The notes beneath the pieces were generated by a model, which worked only from the letters and a program-made list of their open reading frames with translations, did no database searches and was not told the origin of the DNA. A stretch of DNA of 64,000 bases from Kitagawia praeruptora (lineage: Eukaryota; Streptophyta; Magnoliopsida; Apiales; Apiaceae): contig CM075350.1 in NCBI GenBank assembly GCA_037693485.1, positions 120,650,001 through 120,714,000 of the forward strand, written 5' to 3'. The translations under genes and the position numbers were made by a program. Position 1 is the stretch's first letter. Every line of letters starts with the position of its first letter. Positions 47,076 to 58,660 of this stretch are shown here, in pieces.

Positions 47076-48349
47076 CTGCAATCACAAAAACCACTAATGG
47101 TTAGTTTTAAGGACCCAGACTTGCTTGGATCCTTTGGCCTTATTAAGTTTGTTAGCTTTTGCAGTAGAAGTCTTATCAGAGTTTGTGCTAACATACTTTT
47201 TATCAGAATTTATACATGTAGAATCAATCTTGAATTTATTGAAAGAGGGTTTAAGTTCATAATAATCATAATACAAATTATGATACTCTTTGCATGTATA
47301 AATAGAATGCCAAATACTGCCACAGTGAAAACAAAGATTTTGTGGCTTAAACCACTCTTAACTCCTGACTTAGAAGGTATAGAGTTTATATTTTTATTCT
47401 TCTTGCAAAGAGTAGCAAGATGGTTAGGATTTCCACAGTTGTAACATTTCTTCCTAGGAGCATTGGGAATAGGCATACAGTTATTGCTTTTATTGATGCC
47501 TACCTTTCCATTTCTGTTTTTCCTAGGTTCTTTTACCTTGTTCACTCTTTTTATCTCCTTCAGCTTGTGTTTAAGCTGTTTCTGAGACATTAAGTCAATA
47601 TTTACTGATTTGACTTCCTGTTTTGGTTTGTCAGATTTTGGTACAAACCTCACAGGATTAATTTTGGGCTTTGCAGCCCTTTCAGTAAATACAGTTTTAG
47701 AGGTCTCAGCTTCTAGGTTGGCAGTTTTCTTTTTATCAGTGTAACCTAGACCTTCTTTCCAACAATCATTCTCTATGATAATCTGAGTAGTTTTCCCAGA
47801 GTTATTCCAAGTTTTAATAATGTTTCTTTCTTTAGCAAGTTCAGATTCAAGATAAGCATGCTTTTTCAATAATTCAGTTTTAACAAAAATAGCATCATCT
47901 CTCTCTTTCTGAATTTTTAACATCTGGACTAATTCTAATTCTAGATAGTCATTTCTCTTTCTAAGGTCTAGACTTTCAGATTTTATTATTTCATTTTCTA
48001 AAGTCTGATCTCTGTAGCTAACATGCAAGCTTTTAAGAAAGATTCTTAACTCAGATATATCAGTAGTATCAAAAGCTAGAGTAGAATGAGGTACCTTGGT
48101 CTCAGTAGCTTCAGAGATACTATCAGCATTTGCCATCAAGGCATAGTTCACCTCATCTTCAGAGTCTGAAGTGCCAGCCCAGTCCTTCTTCTTTGTGATG
48201 TAGGCTTGACCTTTATCAGCTTTGGCTTTATTACACTCAGGTGCCAAATGTCCTTTCTCACCACAATTATCGCATTTGATCTTGGACTTGTCCACTTTCC
48301 CAGACCTGCCTTCCTTTCCCTTAGCTTTTCTGAAATTCTTCTCTAACAT
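47076..48349 (-). pseudogene. Sirevirus gag, N-terminally deleted
   Basis: From ATG 48349 the frame carries the zinc knuckle CDNCGEKGHLAPEC, a Lys/Glu-rich coiled-coil-like middle, a second knuckle CYNCGNPNHLATLC and, after a frameshift near 47345, a third knuckle-like CFHCGSIWHSIYTC. It ends KQVWVLKTNH at a stop near 47094. The start is only about 45 bases from the primer site, so the roughly 300-residue N-terminal gag domain seen in the related element at 59703 is missing. Gag would form the particle that packages the RNA. Confidence 0.8.
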
Positions 48350-48393
48350 GATTGTATAGCTTTTCGGATCTTAACTGTTGTATAATAACAGAG

Positions 48394-48407
48394 TGGCTCT
48401 GATACCA
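48394..48407 (-). other. primer binding site of the Sirevirus
   Basis: TGGTATCAGAGCCA on the minus strand lies two bases inside the 5' LTR end, complementary to initiator tRNA-Met. Confidence 0.9.
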
Positions 48408-48409
48408 AT

Positions 48410-49527
48410 TGTTAGGTCCGGAATAATGTAGAAGGGGGGTTGGATACGTTATTTAAAAAATATTTCGATTTTTGATGTGGATATGAGATCAAAAATACTG
48501 AATCGAAATAACACAACTGTTTGGGAAATATCTTTGAATAGATAAAACCCGGAGGTTTGTTACACAATCTAATCCTATGGATCACCTACAAAATCAAACA
48601 CTCCTAAGGATAGTTTAGGCACGAGGACCTTCTACCCGACACTTCCTGAAAGCGGGCTAAGCCGGCTTTCCTACTAGATGGACTGTCTAGCAGCTTACAC
48701 AGAGAAGATATAAGAGAGAGAATAGAAAGTTGTGTGTTGAGGTGTGTTTTGAAATGAAATACAACATGCCTATTTATAGATTTTAGAAAGTCACTATGCT
48801 GCACTATTCACGTGGGCCCCACCTGCATAGTAACCACTATTCCACCAACCAAAACGCGTCTGCTGAAAATTTTCATTGCATGTGGGCCCCACCAGCCACT
48901 ATTTGAACAGTACTATTCACATGGGTCGAACCTGCATAGTAACCACTATTTGCATAGTAACCACTATTTGCACAGTAACCTACATAGTAACCGCGCATAG
49001 TGACCATGCATAGTAATCTTTTATAGTAACCTTGCATTGTAATCGTGCATAGTAACTTTGCATAGTATTACTATTTTTGGCTGCTTCTTTTGGGCTTCTC
49101 TCTTGTGTTTCAAATATTCTGCTTGAGATATTATGTCTGTCCTTGATCGTCAATAGGCTTTTGCAATTCTTTCTGTGAATTAAAGTGTTGATCCTTCTCT
49201 TATGTGCTGACACTTAGTGCACTGGTCTGGTTCACAAGTGACTAGCACTGATCTTGATCTTCACACCTTCGTTACATTCCAATTGATTAGCCTACAGCAA
49301 TATTTTCAAATAATATAAATAATATAAACTGAATCATCTGTACATCTTATTCTGTCACTGTCACTGAGGCTTGATCATGTTAATGAACTTCTTTCAGCGA
49401 CTTGATCCTTGTCGATGCCTGTTCTTCAAATTTCACGATCCCTGTATAGAGTTAATATTATTTATCTTTTATCCTAGTTGAGTTATATATGTCCTCTATT
49501 ACATATTACATTACATTATGCTTTACA
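48410..49527 (-). repeat. 5' LTR of the Sirevirus (1118 bp)
   Basis: It begins (minus) TGTAAAGC and ends CCGGACCTAACA. It contains TATA box TCTATAAATA (48780-48771, minus), the GCATAGTAAC minisatellite and the CAACCCCCCTTCTAC word near its end. Confidence 0.95.
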
Positions 49528-51248
49528 AGACACAATAAAGACACTCTAAGGGCTGCCTAAATTCGAGCTAGGGGCTGCCTAAAAGAGGTTGGCCGAATGG
49601 TGTATAGAAGAGCAAGATGACACCCAAAAATCACCAAGAAAAGCTACCAAAATAAGGCCACCAAGATCAATCAATGAAAGATAATTTAAGGGGGACTCAA
49701 GGATCCTTAAACCTCTTCCAAAGCACTTCAAGAGCCCACTTTAGCCGAGCCAAAGTTTTGTCTTCGAAGTGGGCTTGGATAGAATTATTTTAGAGCAAGA
49801 AATGGTGATAAAACACAACCAAAAATGCTAGATTTGAGCACCAAATGAAAGGTATTCAAGGATGAAAAAAAGGTGACTCAAAGACACTTGAAAGAACACT
49901 TGAGAGGCTGCAAAAATTCGTGCTAGGAGCTGCCTAAAAAGTGGAAGCCGAATGGTGTGTTTATGGGTGAGAAATGGTGCTAAAACAAGCTTAAAAGATG
50001 ATCAAAAGATGAAGAACAAAGCTTGTTTGCTAGATACTTTTGGGAGCAATTATTTCTGGAAAAATGGTGTGTATCTAGAGAGAAAATAGCAGCATTTCTT
50101 TGGCTCTTAGGCTTGAAAGAAATGGGTGGAATGGCTTGGCTATTTATAGGCTAAAAATGAGGTAATGACCACTAAATAAGAGCAAGCAACCATTGAACAA
50201 TTAAGCAAATAGTTATTACCCAACTTGGTCACCAAGTTACTTAAAATATTCAGATACACATGTGGGAATAACAATAATAAAATATAGGAAGCTTCTCTTG
50301 GTTCTTAAATAGCCAATAAATACGATACTATGCGACAAACCCATTTCGTTTGATTTTCTTCAAAACAATTTGGAAAAATATGAGACCAATGCCAAAAGTC
50401 TTCAAATATTATATGAAAATTATGGTCAAGGACGATCCATGAGTTTCCATATATTTGGACGACTTTTAGCGAACCCTAAATAAAAATCGAAGCGATTTTA
50501 GGGGGTTCCAAAAAAATGTTCTCATAAAATTATGAAACTTTTTCTAAAATTCTTTTTAAATATTCTAGTGACTTTCCCAAAGTTTCAAGTCAAAATAACA
50601 TGTCTAGGTATTTTATTCAAAAATATTACGGAATAAAATACATTAGCCGTTTGTCGTAACTTGTCGACGTTTTGGCTAAAGTTTTGACTTGAAATATATT
50701 CAAATATAATATTCCTCAAATAATAATGACCATGAAGTCCTCAGAATATTTATTTTGAATATTTTACGATTTTATCCATTTAAATGAAAACTGTTAGGGT
50801 TTCGGGATAAAATTTGTTTTTGATCTCTCGGCAAGTCAATAAATATGACACTTTTGAAAATAATCTTTTGAAAAATATATAAAATACATTTGAGGATAAA
50901 ACATTTGAAATGAACACCGTTTTGATTAAAACTCTCGTTTTTAGTGCGTAAAATCAGTGTTCGGGAATATATTGATATTTGTGCCGATTTGACTTTGCCT
51001 TTAAAATGTACCATATAAAATCTAGACTAGGATATATCATTGACCGGATATACCTTATCTAAATCAAATGATTAGGTACGAGAAAACGTTTTTGTCAAAT
51101 TGACTCGTTATTCGGAAACGTCACATCGAATAATCCTAGGGGAGGAATTACTATGTTAGCTAGTAACTTCCTAGACCTAATTTAATTTTCATTTTCGTAC
51201 TTTGACAAATCACTAAAACCTACAAGAAAAAGACTGCCTGTCACAAAT

Positions 51249-51932
51249 TTTTACATTAATTCTATTTAGTGTAGAATACCTACATTAATAATCGTATTCA
51301 ATATAGAAAACCTAATTATATATGATTTAAATAATTGACAAGCACTTCTCGTATTTCAATATAAATACACTTTTTAGTTTACATGTTAAAATATTAAATA
51401 TTTTTTTATGCTAGATCCAACATTTTTTATCTATTTATTTTAAGATCTAACAGTTCTTATTTATTTTATCGTACTGAGGACCAGACTACCAAGTACCAAA
51501 GTTTTGGACAAAATCCGTCCTATACTTATTATTAAAACTGTATTTGGTTGTTAGTACATCTTCAAATAATAAGAACGTTATTTTGATAATCAAAACAAAA
51601 TATAAGTAGAATAGAATAGAATTTTCAATATAAAAAATCGTTAATTTCATCTCTCTTTTGTTTCTTGATAGTTTTAATTGGAAAAAATTGTTAAATCATC
51701 AATAAATTAAAGATTATTTTTTTACTTTCATGTAGCTATAAAATCATCCAAATCAAGTTTTAAGAATTTAAGATAAAACACATAATAAATTGAATGTGTA
51801 AAATCTTATATATATATTAATTTTATAACAATAATTTGATAGGTAAATTAATAACAAATAAATAATTAAAAAAGTAGTATAATAAATATTAGAAAAAAAT
51901 TGTGCGTTGTGCGTTGGACGGTTATAAGCTAG
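51249..51932. other. AT-rich region upstream of the nucleoredoxin-like gene
   Basis: No coding frame or terminal repeats. It is probably the promoter region of the gene that starts near 51960. Confidence 0.5.
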
Positions 51933-51940
51933 TATAAATA
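51933..51940 (+). promoter_or_regulatory. TATA box of the nucleoredoxin-like gene
   Basis: TATAAATA lies about 135 bases before the start codon at 52071. The only in-frame ATGs before the conserved part are at 52071 and 52074, because an in-frame TAA lies just upstream. Confidence 0.6.
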
Positions 51941-53041
51941 GAAGAGAGAGGGGATGAGGTTACACATATAAAGTCAAAATCCCTAAAAGCAAAAATGTCG
52001 TAAACCCCTAAAAACAAAAAAATGTCGTAAACATGCTGTTGAGGAGTACAAGAGGAGGAGGCTCAACAATTTGATGATGGCTAAACTTGTTCGGAATCCC
52101 AAGAAGAAGAGGAAAGATATGGATATCCTATCAAGTAGCAACAACGAAAACAACCAGTATCTTCAGAAACATCATGTTGAGCAGGAGAATTCATCTAAGA
52201 GGAGGAAAATTGACAACAAGAGGGGGAGGAGGCTCAACTATTTGATGGTTAAACTTGTACCTAAGAGGGATGAGATCTTATCAAATAACATCAACAAGAG
52301 CATTCCGGTGGTAAAATCAGATCAGCACATTATTACTAGCACCATCAAAATTGGTGATACACTTAACTTATCACACCTTCTCTTCACTAAAAATAGGAAC
52401 TATCTCATCAATTACAACCAAAATAATAAGCAGGTATGTATTTATGTGTGTGGTATGTAGTACCGGTCTTATCTAATTATATGTACGTATTTATTATTTT
52501 ATTTTTCGTCCTAAATTTTGTTGCCATCTTAATTTTTGTAGGTCAGTGCCAAGGATCTGGCTGGCAGAGTTCTTGTTTTACTTTTTATGCCACTCAAATA
52601 TCTTGAATGTGCGACTCAAACTCAAATCATAACACACTTGTTGGATATATATAGCAAGTTACAACCAACAGGTGGTATTGAAATTGTCTTTGCTGGAACT
52701 ACTGATGATAGTGACGATATTTATTTCGATAACACAAAACAGCTACTCTCTCAGATGCCATGGCCTGCCATCCCCTTGTCAGATTTCAATCCCGGGAACA
52801 CCTGCAAACAATATTTGGTATATCTCGCGATGTGGAGTTAGTTTATTCTCCTCCCTGATTTGTTATTGACCCGAGAGGGGTGGTTTTGCAATGTCATTCT
52901 ACCCCTTTGTTTATTAGGTATGGCGCTGCAGGCTTTCCGTTCACCAAGGAAAGAATAGAACTTCTTGATTCCGAAGATAATGTAGCCCGAATGCAGCCTG
53001 TATCCATTCAAAAACTCTTGGCCTCTCCTCAACGTGATTAT

Positions 53042-53343
53042 TGTACTAATATGCACGAGTAAGATAAGAAAAACGAGTACTATTGACTGGAGAGAAAAGA
53101 CTAAGTTGTATTGATTGATTATCCAAGCAGTTTTACAAGCATATATATAGAAACTTAATGCTGAAAAGAACTACAAGAACTGCAGACAAAGCAGCATGCA
53201 TCACTACTTCCTAACACTTTAACACAAGCATGGACTCACTCTTTTTAGGGTGTCTCCACTACTAGGATTTAAATAGAACCAACTTGTTAAAACGGATTAA
53301 ACTAGATACAAGTTGATACAAGTTTTGATTAACAATTCCAACA
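53042..53343 (-). repeat. 3' LTR of the copia element (302 bp)
   Basis: On the minus strand TGTTGGAATTGTTAATC...TATTAGTACA, preceded by the purine tract ATGAAGGGAGAGTT (53357-53344). It contains a TATA-like TATATATATGC word. Confidence 0.9.
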
Positions 53344-53353
53344 AACTCTCCCT

Positions 53354-56112
53354 TCATCTAAACTTGTTATTCATATTCTTGACCCCGAGCAACATCTTCA
53401 TCTCTTCGAACTTAACTGTTGTTAATGGCTTGGTCAGTATATCGGCTCTTTGCTCCTGAGTTTTCACATACTTCACCACAATGTCTCTACGTTCCACGCA
53501 ATCTCTTATGAAGTGGAACCTCATATCAATGTGCTTGCTCATTCCGTTGATGATGTGATTCTTTGTTAAGTTAATTGCGGACTTGTTATCCACATAGATC
53601 ACCATAGGACCTGGTGTCACATCCACCATCTGTTTCATTAAGTTCTGCAACCAGATTCCTTGAGTAGCAGCAGCTGTGACGGCCATAAACTTGGCCTCAC
53701 ACGAAGACAAAGCCACACATCTCTGTTTTTATGAAACCCAGGTTACCAAATTCTCATTTAGATAGAAAGCAATCCCAGTTGTACTTTTCGTATCATCCAC
53801 ACTGCCTGCATGATCACTGTCCGAATATCCACTTAATAGATAATTACCAGTGCCTTGTTCATATACCAAACCATACTCTAGGGTGCCTTTTATGTATCAC
53901 AAAACTCTCTTCACATCATTATAATGCAGCACGGTAGCCTTCTCCATATACCTGCTTAGAACACCCACAGAATAGGCAATGTCTGGACGAGTGTGTATGA
54001 GGTACCTTAACTCACCGATGATGCTCCTGTACAATGTTGAATCCACTAGCTCTCCACCTTCGTCTCTATTAATCTGTACTTTAGACTCCATTGGATATTT
54101 AACCGGCTTGTAGTTGGACATAATTGCCTTCTCCAAAATTTTCTTTCCATATGCTATTTGCTTAATTTCTGTGAACCCTTCTTTCTGATTTACCTCCAAG
54201 CCAAGATAGTATGCCAATTTTCCCATATCACTCATGTCAAATTCATGTGCCATTTGTCTTTTGAACTTAAGAATATTCTCGATACTTGATCTTGTCACCA
54301 GTAGATCATCGACGTACACTGCAACTATTAAACACTCATGACCCTCACGCCTAGTGTACACAGCATGATCATATGGGCACTTCAAGAATCCCAGGCTTCT
54401 CAGATACTTGTTCAGACGGGAGTACCATGCTCTAGGTGCCTGGCGTAGCCCATAGAGCGCTTTCAATAACCGATAAACTTTATGCTCTTCGTTCTTCTTC
54501 TCAAAGCCAATAGGCTGGGTTACATACACTTCCTCGAGTAACTCACCATTCAGAAATGCCAATGCCAACAGTAGCCTTACCGTTTCCAATCGAGTTACTG
54601 GCGCAAATACTTCATCGAAATCTATACCTTTTTTCTGCACATAACCCCTTGCCACAAGTCTTGCCTTGAATTTCACTATTTCACCATTAGTGTCCTTCTT
54701 GATTTTATATACCCACTTCAAACTGATGGGTCTTCGACCTGGTGGAAGTTCTGTTAGTTCCCAGGTCTTGTTCTTTTCAATTGATTCGATCTCGGCCCTC
54801 ATGGGTTCCTTCCATTCATTGTTAGTATTTGCTTGCTCAAACATTTTTGGTTCTTCCACTCCCAAAAATAATAGTTCATTTAAAGGTTCCATTTCTTCAG
54901 TCTCATCGTACACTTCACTCAGCAGACGAAATTTTCTGGGCTCGCTTGAGTTTCCAGATTCACTTGATTCTTCTGATTCACTTGTATTTCCAGACATTTT
55001 TGAACTGTATCCCATGTCCTCATTTCCTTGGATCGAACTTCTTGCAGAACTTGGTGTGTGTGGCGATTCTGCTTCAAATTCATTATCATCAGGGTTTGTA
55101 GTCGTATTGACAAGCATAAATCTATCTACCACCACTTCTCCCTGCTCATTTCCATGATCCCAATTCCATCCTTTTTCTTCTTCGAATACAGCATCTCGAC
55201 TCATGTGTGCCCTTCCAGTGATTGGATTATAAAACCTGTGGGCTTTTGTTCCAGGTTCTTTCCCAATGTAGACCATAGACCCGCTTTTGTCATCAAGCTT
55301 TCCCAATCCTGCCTTCTGGACCTTTACATGGGCCAAGCAACCAAATACACGAATGTGACTCAGTTTTGGCTTTGCTCCTGTCCAGGCTTCATAAGGGGTC
55401 TCTCCCACCACTGCTTTTATTGGTGACCTGTTCAAGATGTACACCGAATGTTTGATGGCCTCTCCCCACAACATTTCTGGCATATTTCTTTCTTTTACCA
55501 AGCTTCTAGTCATTGCTACCACCGTCCTATTCCGCCTCTCCACAACCCCATTCTGTTGTGGGGTGTAAGGTGCGGTTAAATGCCTTCTTATGCCAGCATT
55601 AGCACAGAAATCATTGAACTCTTTAGAGGTGAATTCTCCACCTCTATCGGTCCTCAAAGTCTTGATAGTGTCCTTTGCTTCTTTCTCCACTACTGCCTTA
55701 AACTGTTTAAACATCTCAAGTGCCTGATCCTTGTATTTCAACATATATACCCACATAGCACGGCTATAATCATCAACCAATAAAAACATATACCTGTTTC
55801 CAGCTGGAGTTGGTGGAGAGAATGGGCCACATAAATCGGCATGAATTAGTTCCAGTTTCTTTTTTGTTGCAAACTCAGTTTTGGATGAAAACGGCTTCCG
55901 TGCTTGCTTGGACAGTAGACATCCATTGGACACTCCCTTAAGCTGCACCAATCTGGGTAAATCTTGAGCCATCTTCTTACTTGACATTGTGTGCAACGCT
56001 TGGAAATTTACATGCCCCAATCTTGAGTGCCAAAGCCAAGTTAACTTCTCCGTTTTTGACAACATACACACTGGATTGCACTCTTCAGTCACTATTTTAT
56101 ATAACCTGTTCG
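53354..56112 (-). pseudogene. copia pol: integrase, reverse transcriptase, RNase H
   Basis: A 731-codon open frame (56092-53897) has integrase zinc residues (HSRLGHVNF...CLLSKQARK) and catalytic acids in HADLCGPF, RTDRGGEF and NGVVERRNRTVV. Reverse transcriptase follows with FKARLVARGYVQKKGIDF, ALYGLRQAPRAWY and the YVDD motif (near 54315). Between VRLLLALAF and LNGELLEE about 15 residues (the usual MDVKSAF region) are missing. A TGA at 53897 and a stop near 53730 break the RNase H part, which continues to 53354 with ALSSCEAKFMAVTAAATQ and YVDNKSAINL. A TAG near 56118 separates it from protease. The family is copia, not Sirevirus. Confidence 0.9.
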
Positions 56113-56119
56113 CTATTCT

Positions 56120-57270
56120 CTACACTTTCATTAAAAGCCTGCCACGACTATCATATGCCAACAGATTATCTCCATCTAGAACAATATTATTTCCATTTTC
56201 AGTTAGTTGTCCAAGAGATATAATATTGTTGCACAATGTCGGAATAAAATAAACATCATTCAATTTTAACTCATCTCCATTTTTATACTTAAATATTATC
56301 GTACCTTTCCCTTCGATTTTGACGGTGGAGCCATCACCAAAACGTACATTCCCTGTTACGTTTTCATTTAACTCACTGAACTTCTCACGGTGCCCAGTCA
56401 TGTGATTACTGGCGCCGTTGTTTAAATACCACAGATTTTTGTCACAATTTGTTCCTTCATACTGGTCAGAATTTGGCTTCACTTTTTCTTCATTTAACAG
56501 AACAACTTCTTCACATTCAGTTAGCAAGAGTGTGGGCTTGTCATCTTTGTATTTTGTGAGGTTTGATTCTTGACTCTGTTCTTTTTTTTTTCTCTCCCTC
56601 CGAGGTTTCCTGCACTCAGCTGCGTAGTGGCCATACACGTTGCAATTGAAACATTTTACCGTACTCTTATCACGAGTGTAACTCTTATCAGTTCCTTCAC
56701 TTTTGTTTTGCTGTTGTTGATAATGTCCTCTACCACCACTGTGATTTTGAGGACTGTATCTACCTCTCCCACGAGCTCCAAAACCTCCCATTGGTCTTTG
56801 ATTCTGGGACAGTTCTTGGTCGACTTCTTTGCCTTCTCTTCCTGTGTCAACAATAGCTGACCTCCTATACTTTCAGTCTTGCCTTTCATTCTTTCTTCGT
56901 GTGCTTTGAGTCATCCTACTACTTCTTCAACTGTCTCTCTTTCATATCTCCAAATTGTTCGATATTTGAAGCTATTTGAAGAAATTTCTCAGGGACTGCT
57001 CATAAGATCTTCCTTACAACGCTTGACTCTTCCACGGTTTCTCCAAGTACACGTAGGTTGGTTACTATACCGCTTAACTTCATGCAGAAATCATCTATTT
57101 GATCCGTTTCCTTCATAACCAGAGATTCAAAATCTCCCTTCAATGTTTGCACCTTTGCCTTCTTTACTCATTCTGCTCCCATACACATCGTCTTAATCAT
57201 TTCCCATGCCTCCTTAGCAGTTTCTTTCTCAGCTATGGTCAACAATACATCCTCGGGCACACCTTGATAT
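56120..57270 (-). pseudogene. copia gag (partial) and protease
   Basis: The part 57270-56880 reads through stops as a UBN2-type gag (VPEDVLLTIAEKETAKEAWE, then KVQTLKGDFESLVMKE). From 56791 a Gly/Arg/Gln-rich stretch leads to the zinc knuckle CFNCNVYGHYAAEC and then protease. The protease block reads LNNGASNHMTG where LDNGASNHMTG is usual, so the catalytic aspartate is replaced by asparagine. ISLGQLTENGNN and DSRGRLLMKV follow as in the family. The first part of gag is deleted. This part is non-functional. Confidence 0.85.
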
Positions 57271-58660
57271 AAACAATTCCAACAATTATCTCATCAACAA
57301 CGATGGAGACCAGGTATGCATTGTACAGAACCATGTGGTGATTTTGACAACATTTTCATCATTAAAAATTGGTCTGTTTTGTAATATTATCTTTTCATTT
57401 GCATGTTCTAACATATATTTTGTATCATCACTCATCAGTGTGTTCCATTATTGACGCTACTTTATTTGCAGGTACCTCTTGATTATCTTGATGATAAGGT
57501 GGTAGGCTTATATTTTTGCCTATATCTACATCAATTATACCCCACTAAGGAATTTGTTATGGTTTATAATGAGTTATTAAAAGAAAGGGAAGATTTTGAG
57601 TTTGTGCTCGTCTATACACCTGGCTGGTATGAAGAATATCATGGTCGCACGGATGAAGCTATGTTATTGAAAGCATTCGAGTCCATGCCTTGGTTGGCGC
57701 TTCCATTTGAGGACACAAATTGTAATAAGAAATTGCAGAGGATCTTTAAATATCCCCAAGAACCGGGAGGTCTGAAGCCAAATCCAAGGCTAGTGATTAT
57801 CGGACCTCATGGAAAATTTATCGAACCACTGGGCAGTCAAATATTGTTAAACTATGGTGCTCCAGCATACCCGTTCACCACTTCCAGTACTGTGAATTTA
57901 GAGCTTGAAAGGGTAAAGAAGTTGAAGCCAGAGATGTTGTGGGATCTAGACTCAGTTTTCACACGTTATGATGGGTCCCAGGTGAGTTCTTTTAATCTCT
58001 CATTTTGTCTTTGAAAGTTCTCCAAAATTGGTGTGTGTGTGTATATGTACATAGATATATATTAAAATACGTTATAATTTGCAATATTAAGATGATGAAT
58101 ATCTGTTGCACTCATGCCCTATCCCCAAACTTTTTTAACTTGTTAATTTTGTATCTCAATGTTGTCTTTGTCTATTTAACTTTGCAGGTTAAATTTTCCC
58201 AACTTGTTGGCAAGAGAATCATAGTCATATTTCAGAATGATATTCCATTCAAATTCACAGTAAAGCTAATAAAAGGTATTTCAAGATGAAGGGCACGAAT
58301 GATGAATTTGAAGTGATCCACATCCTTGGTAACTCGTGTTCACAGAGGTCTTTAAAGAATTTTTCAGCACCCCCATGGTTGATGCATCCTCCTTTCCACC
58401 ATGATTCATGTGCAGGCAAATGTATAAGAAGTGTTTTCAGCGGGAATAATGGATTTCTAGGATTTGACCGTGATGGATCAGTTGTTAGAAAGACAGAAGT
58501 CCTTGAATTTGGAGACAGTATGATTTTCCCTTTTTATCACAATGTGGATATGGATACGGAGGTCTTGATGGGAGTGGAAAAGCATATTACATTTAGAATA
58601 AGGGGCGATGATGATGGGATTGGAACTGTATATGTATAAAGGGGGTGTTTGAATGGGGGT

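Larger units (their letters stand above)
31538..49527 (-). mobile_element. Sirevirus-like Ty1/copia retrotransposon with extra 3' ORF, carrying a nested insertion
   Basis: In element orientation (minus) the 5' LTR is 49527-48410, then come the primer site, gag, protease, integrase, reverse transcriptase, RNase H, a long extra ORF, a purine tract and the 3' LTR 33153-31538. The flanking duplication AGACA (31533-31537 and 49528-49532) is intact. Two or three zinc knuckles in gag and an extra frame after RNase H place it with Sireviruses. The pol gene is split by the insertion 37619-45226. Without that insertion the element is about 10.4 kb. Gag lacks its N-terminal half, and pol has stops and frameshifts, so it is defective. 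Confidence 0.9.
30237..51243 (-). mobile_element. Sirevirus-like solo LTR (about 3 kb), split by a nested element
   Basis: The two pieces are 30237-31537 and 49528-51243 (AGACA is counted twice as the inner target duplication). Ends are TGATAG...CTGTCA with a 5-bp flank CAAAT on both sides (30232-30236 and 51244-51248). Read on the minus strand, the end near 30260 shows the TTCAACCCCCCCCCCTTCTA motif shared with the U5 ends of the other two Sirevirus-like elements here. A TATA box CTATAAATA (about 50149-50141, minus) fits an LTR promoter. No primer site or genes belong to it, hence solo LTR. Confidence 0.7.
53042..57285 (-). mobile_element. Ty1/copia element in the nucleoredoxin exon, 5' LTR almost deleted
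   Basis: The insertion is flanked by ATTAT (53037-53041 and 57286-57290). In minus orientation only the first 13 or so bases of the 5' LTR remain (TGTTGGAATTGTT, at 57285). Then mid-gag sequence starts, and the 3' LTR (53343-53042) is complete. Gag, protease, integrase, reverse transcriptase and RNase H follow in copia order. The internal deletion removed about 290 bases of LTR, the primer site and the start of gag. Confidence 0.9.
52071..58639 (+). pseudogene. nucleoredoxin-like gene, disrupted
   Basis: Exons are 52071-52433, 52542-53041 continued at 57291-57313 after a copia insertion, 57472-57981 and 58198-58639. The N-terminus is Lys/Arg-rich with a nuclear-localisation look (KKKRKDMD, SKRRKID, KRGRRLN). 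Three thioredoxin-like units follow. Unit one contains VLVLLFMPLKY, MPWPAIPLSDF, FVIDPRGVVLQCHSTPLF and YGAAGFPFT. Unit two contains INNDGDQVPLDYL, MPWLALPFED, RLVIIGPHGKF and YGAPAYPFT. Unit three begins VKFSQLVGKRIIVIFQND. These are the signature blocks of plant nucleoredoxins, but the WCPPC catalytic motif is absent from the units seen. Lesions: a one-base loss near 52812, TGA 52856-52858, the transposon at 53042, and a one-base change of frame near 58272. Intact relatives reduce disulphides in cytosol or nucleus; this copy cannot make the full protein. Confidence 0.8.

Noticed and set aside
54666..55426. Plus-strand frames of 90-160 residues inside the copia element
   Set aside because: Antisense to the well-matched pol gene; composition is that of a reverse-strand shadow.
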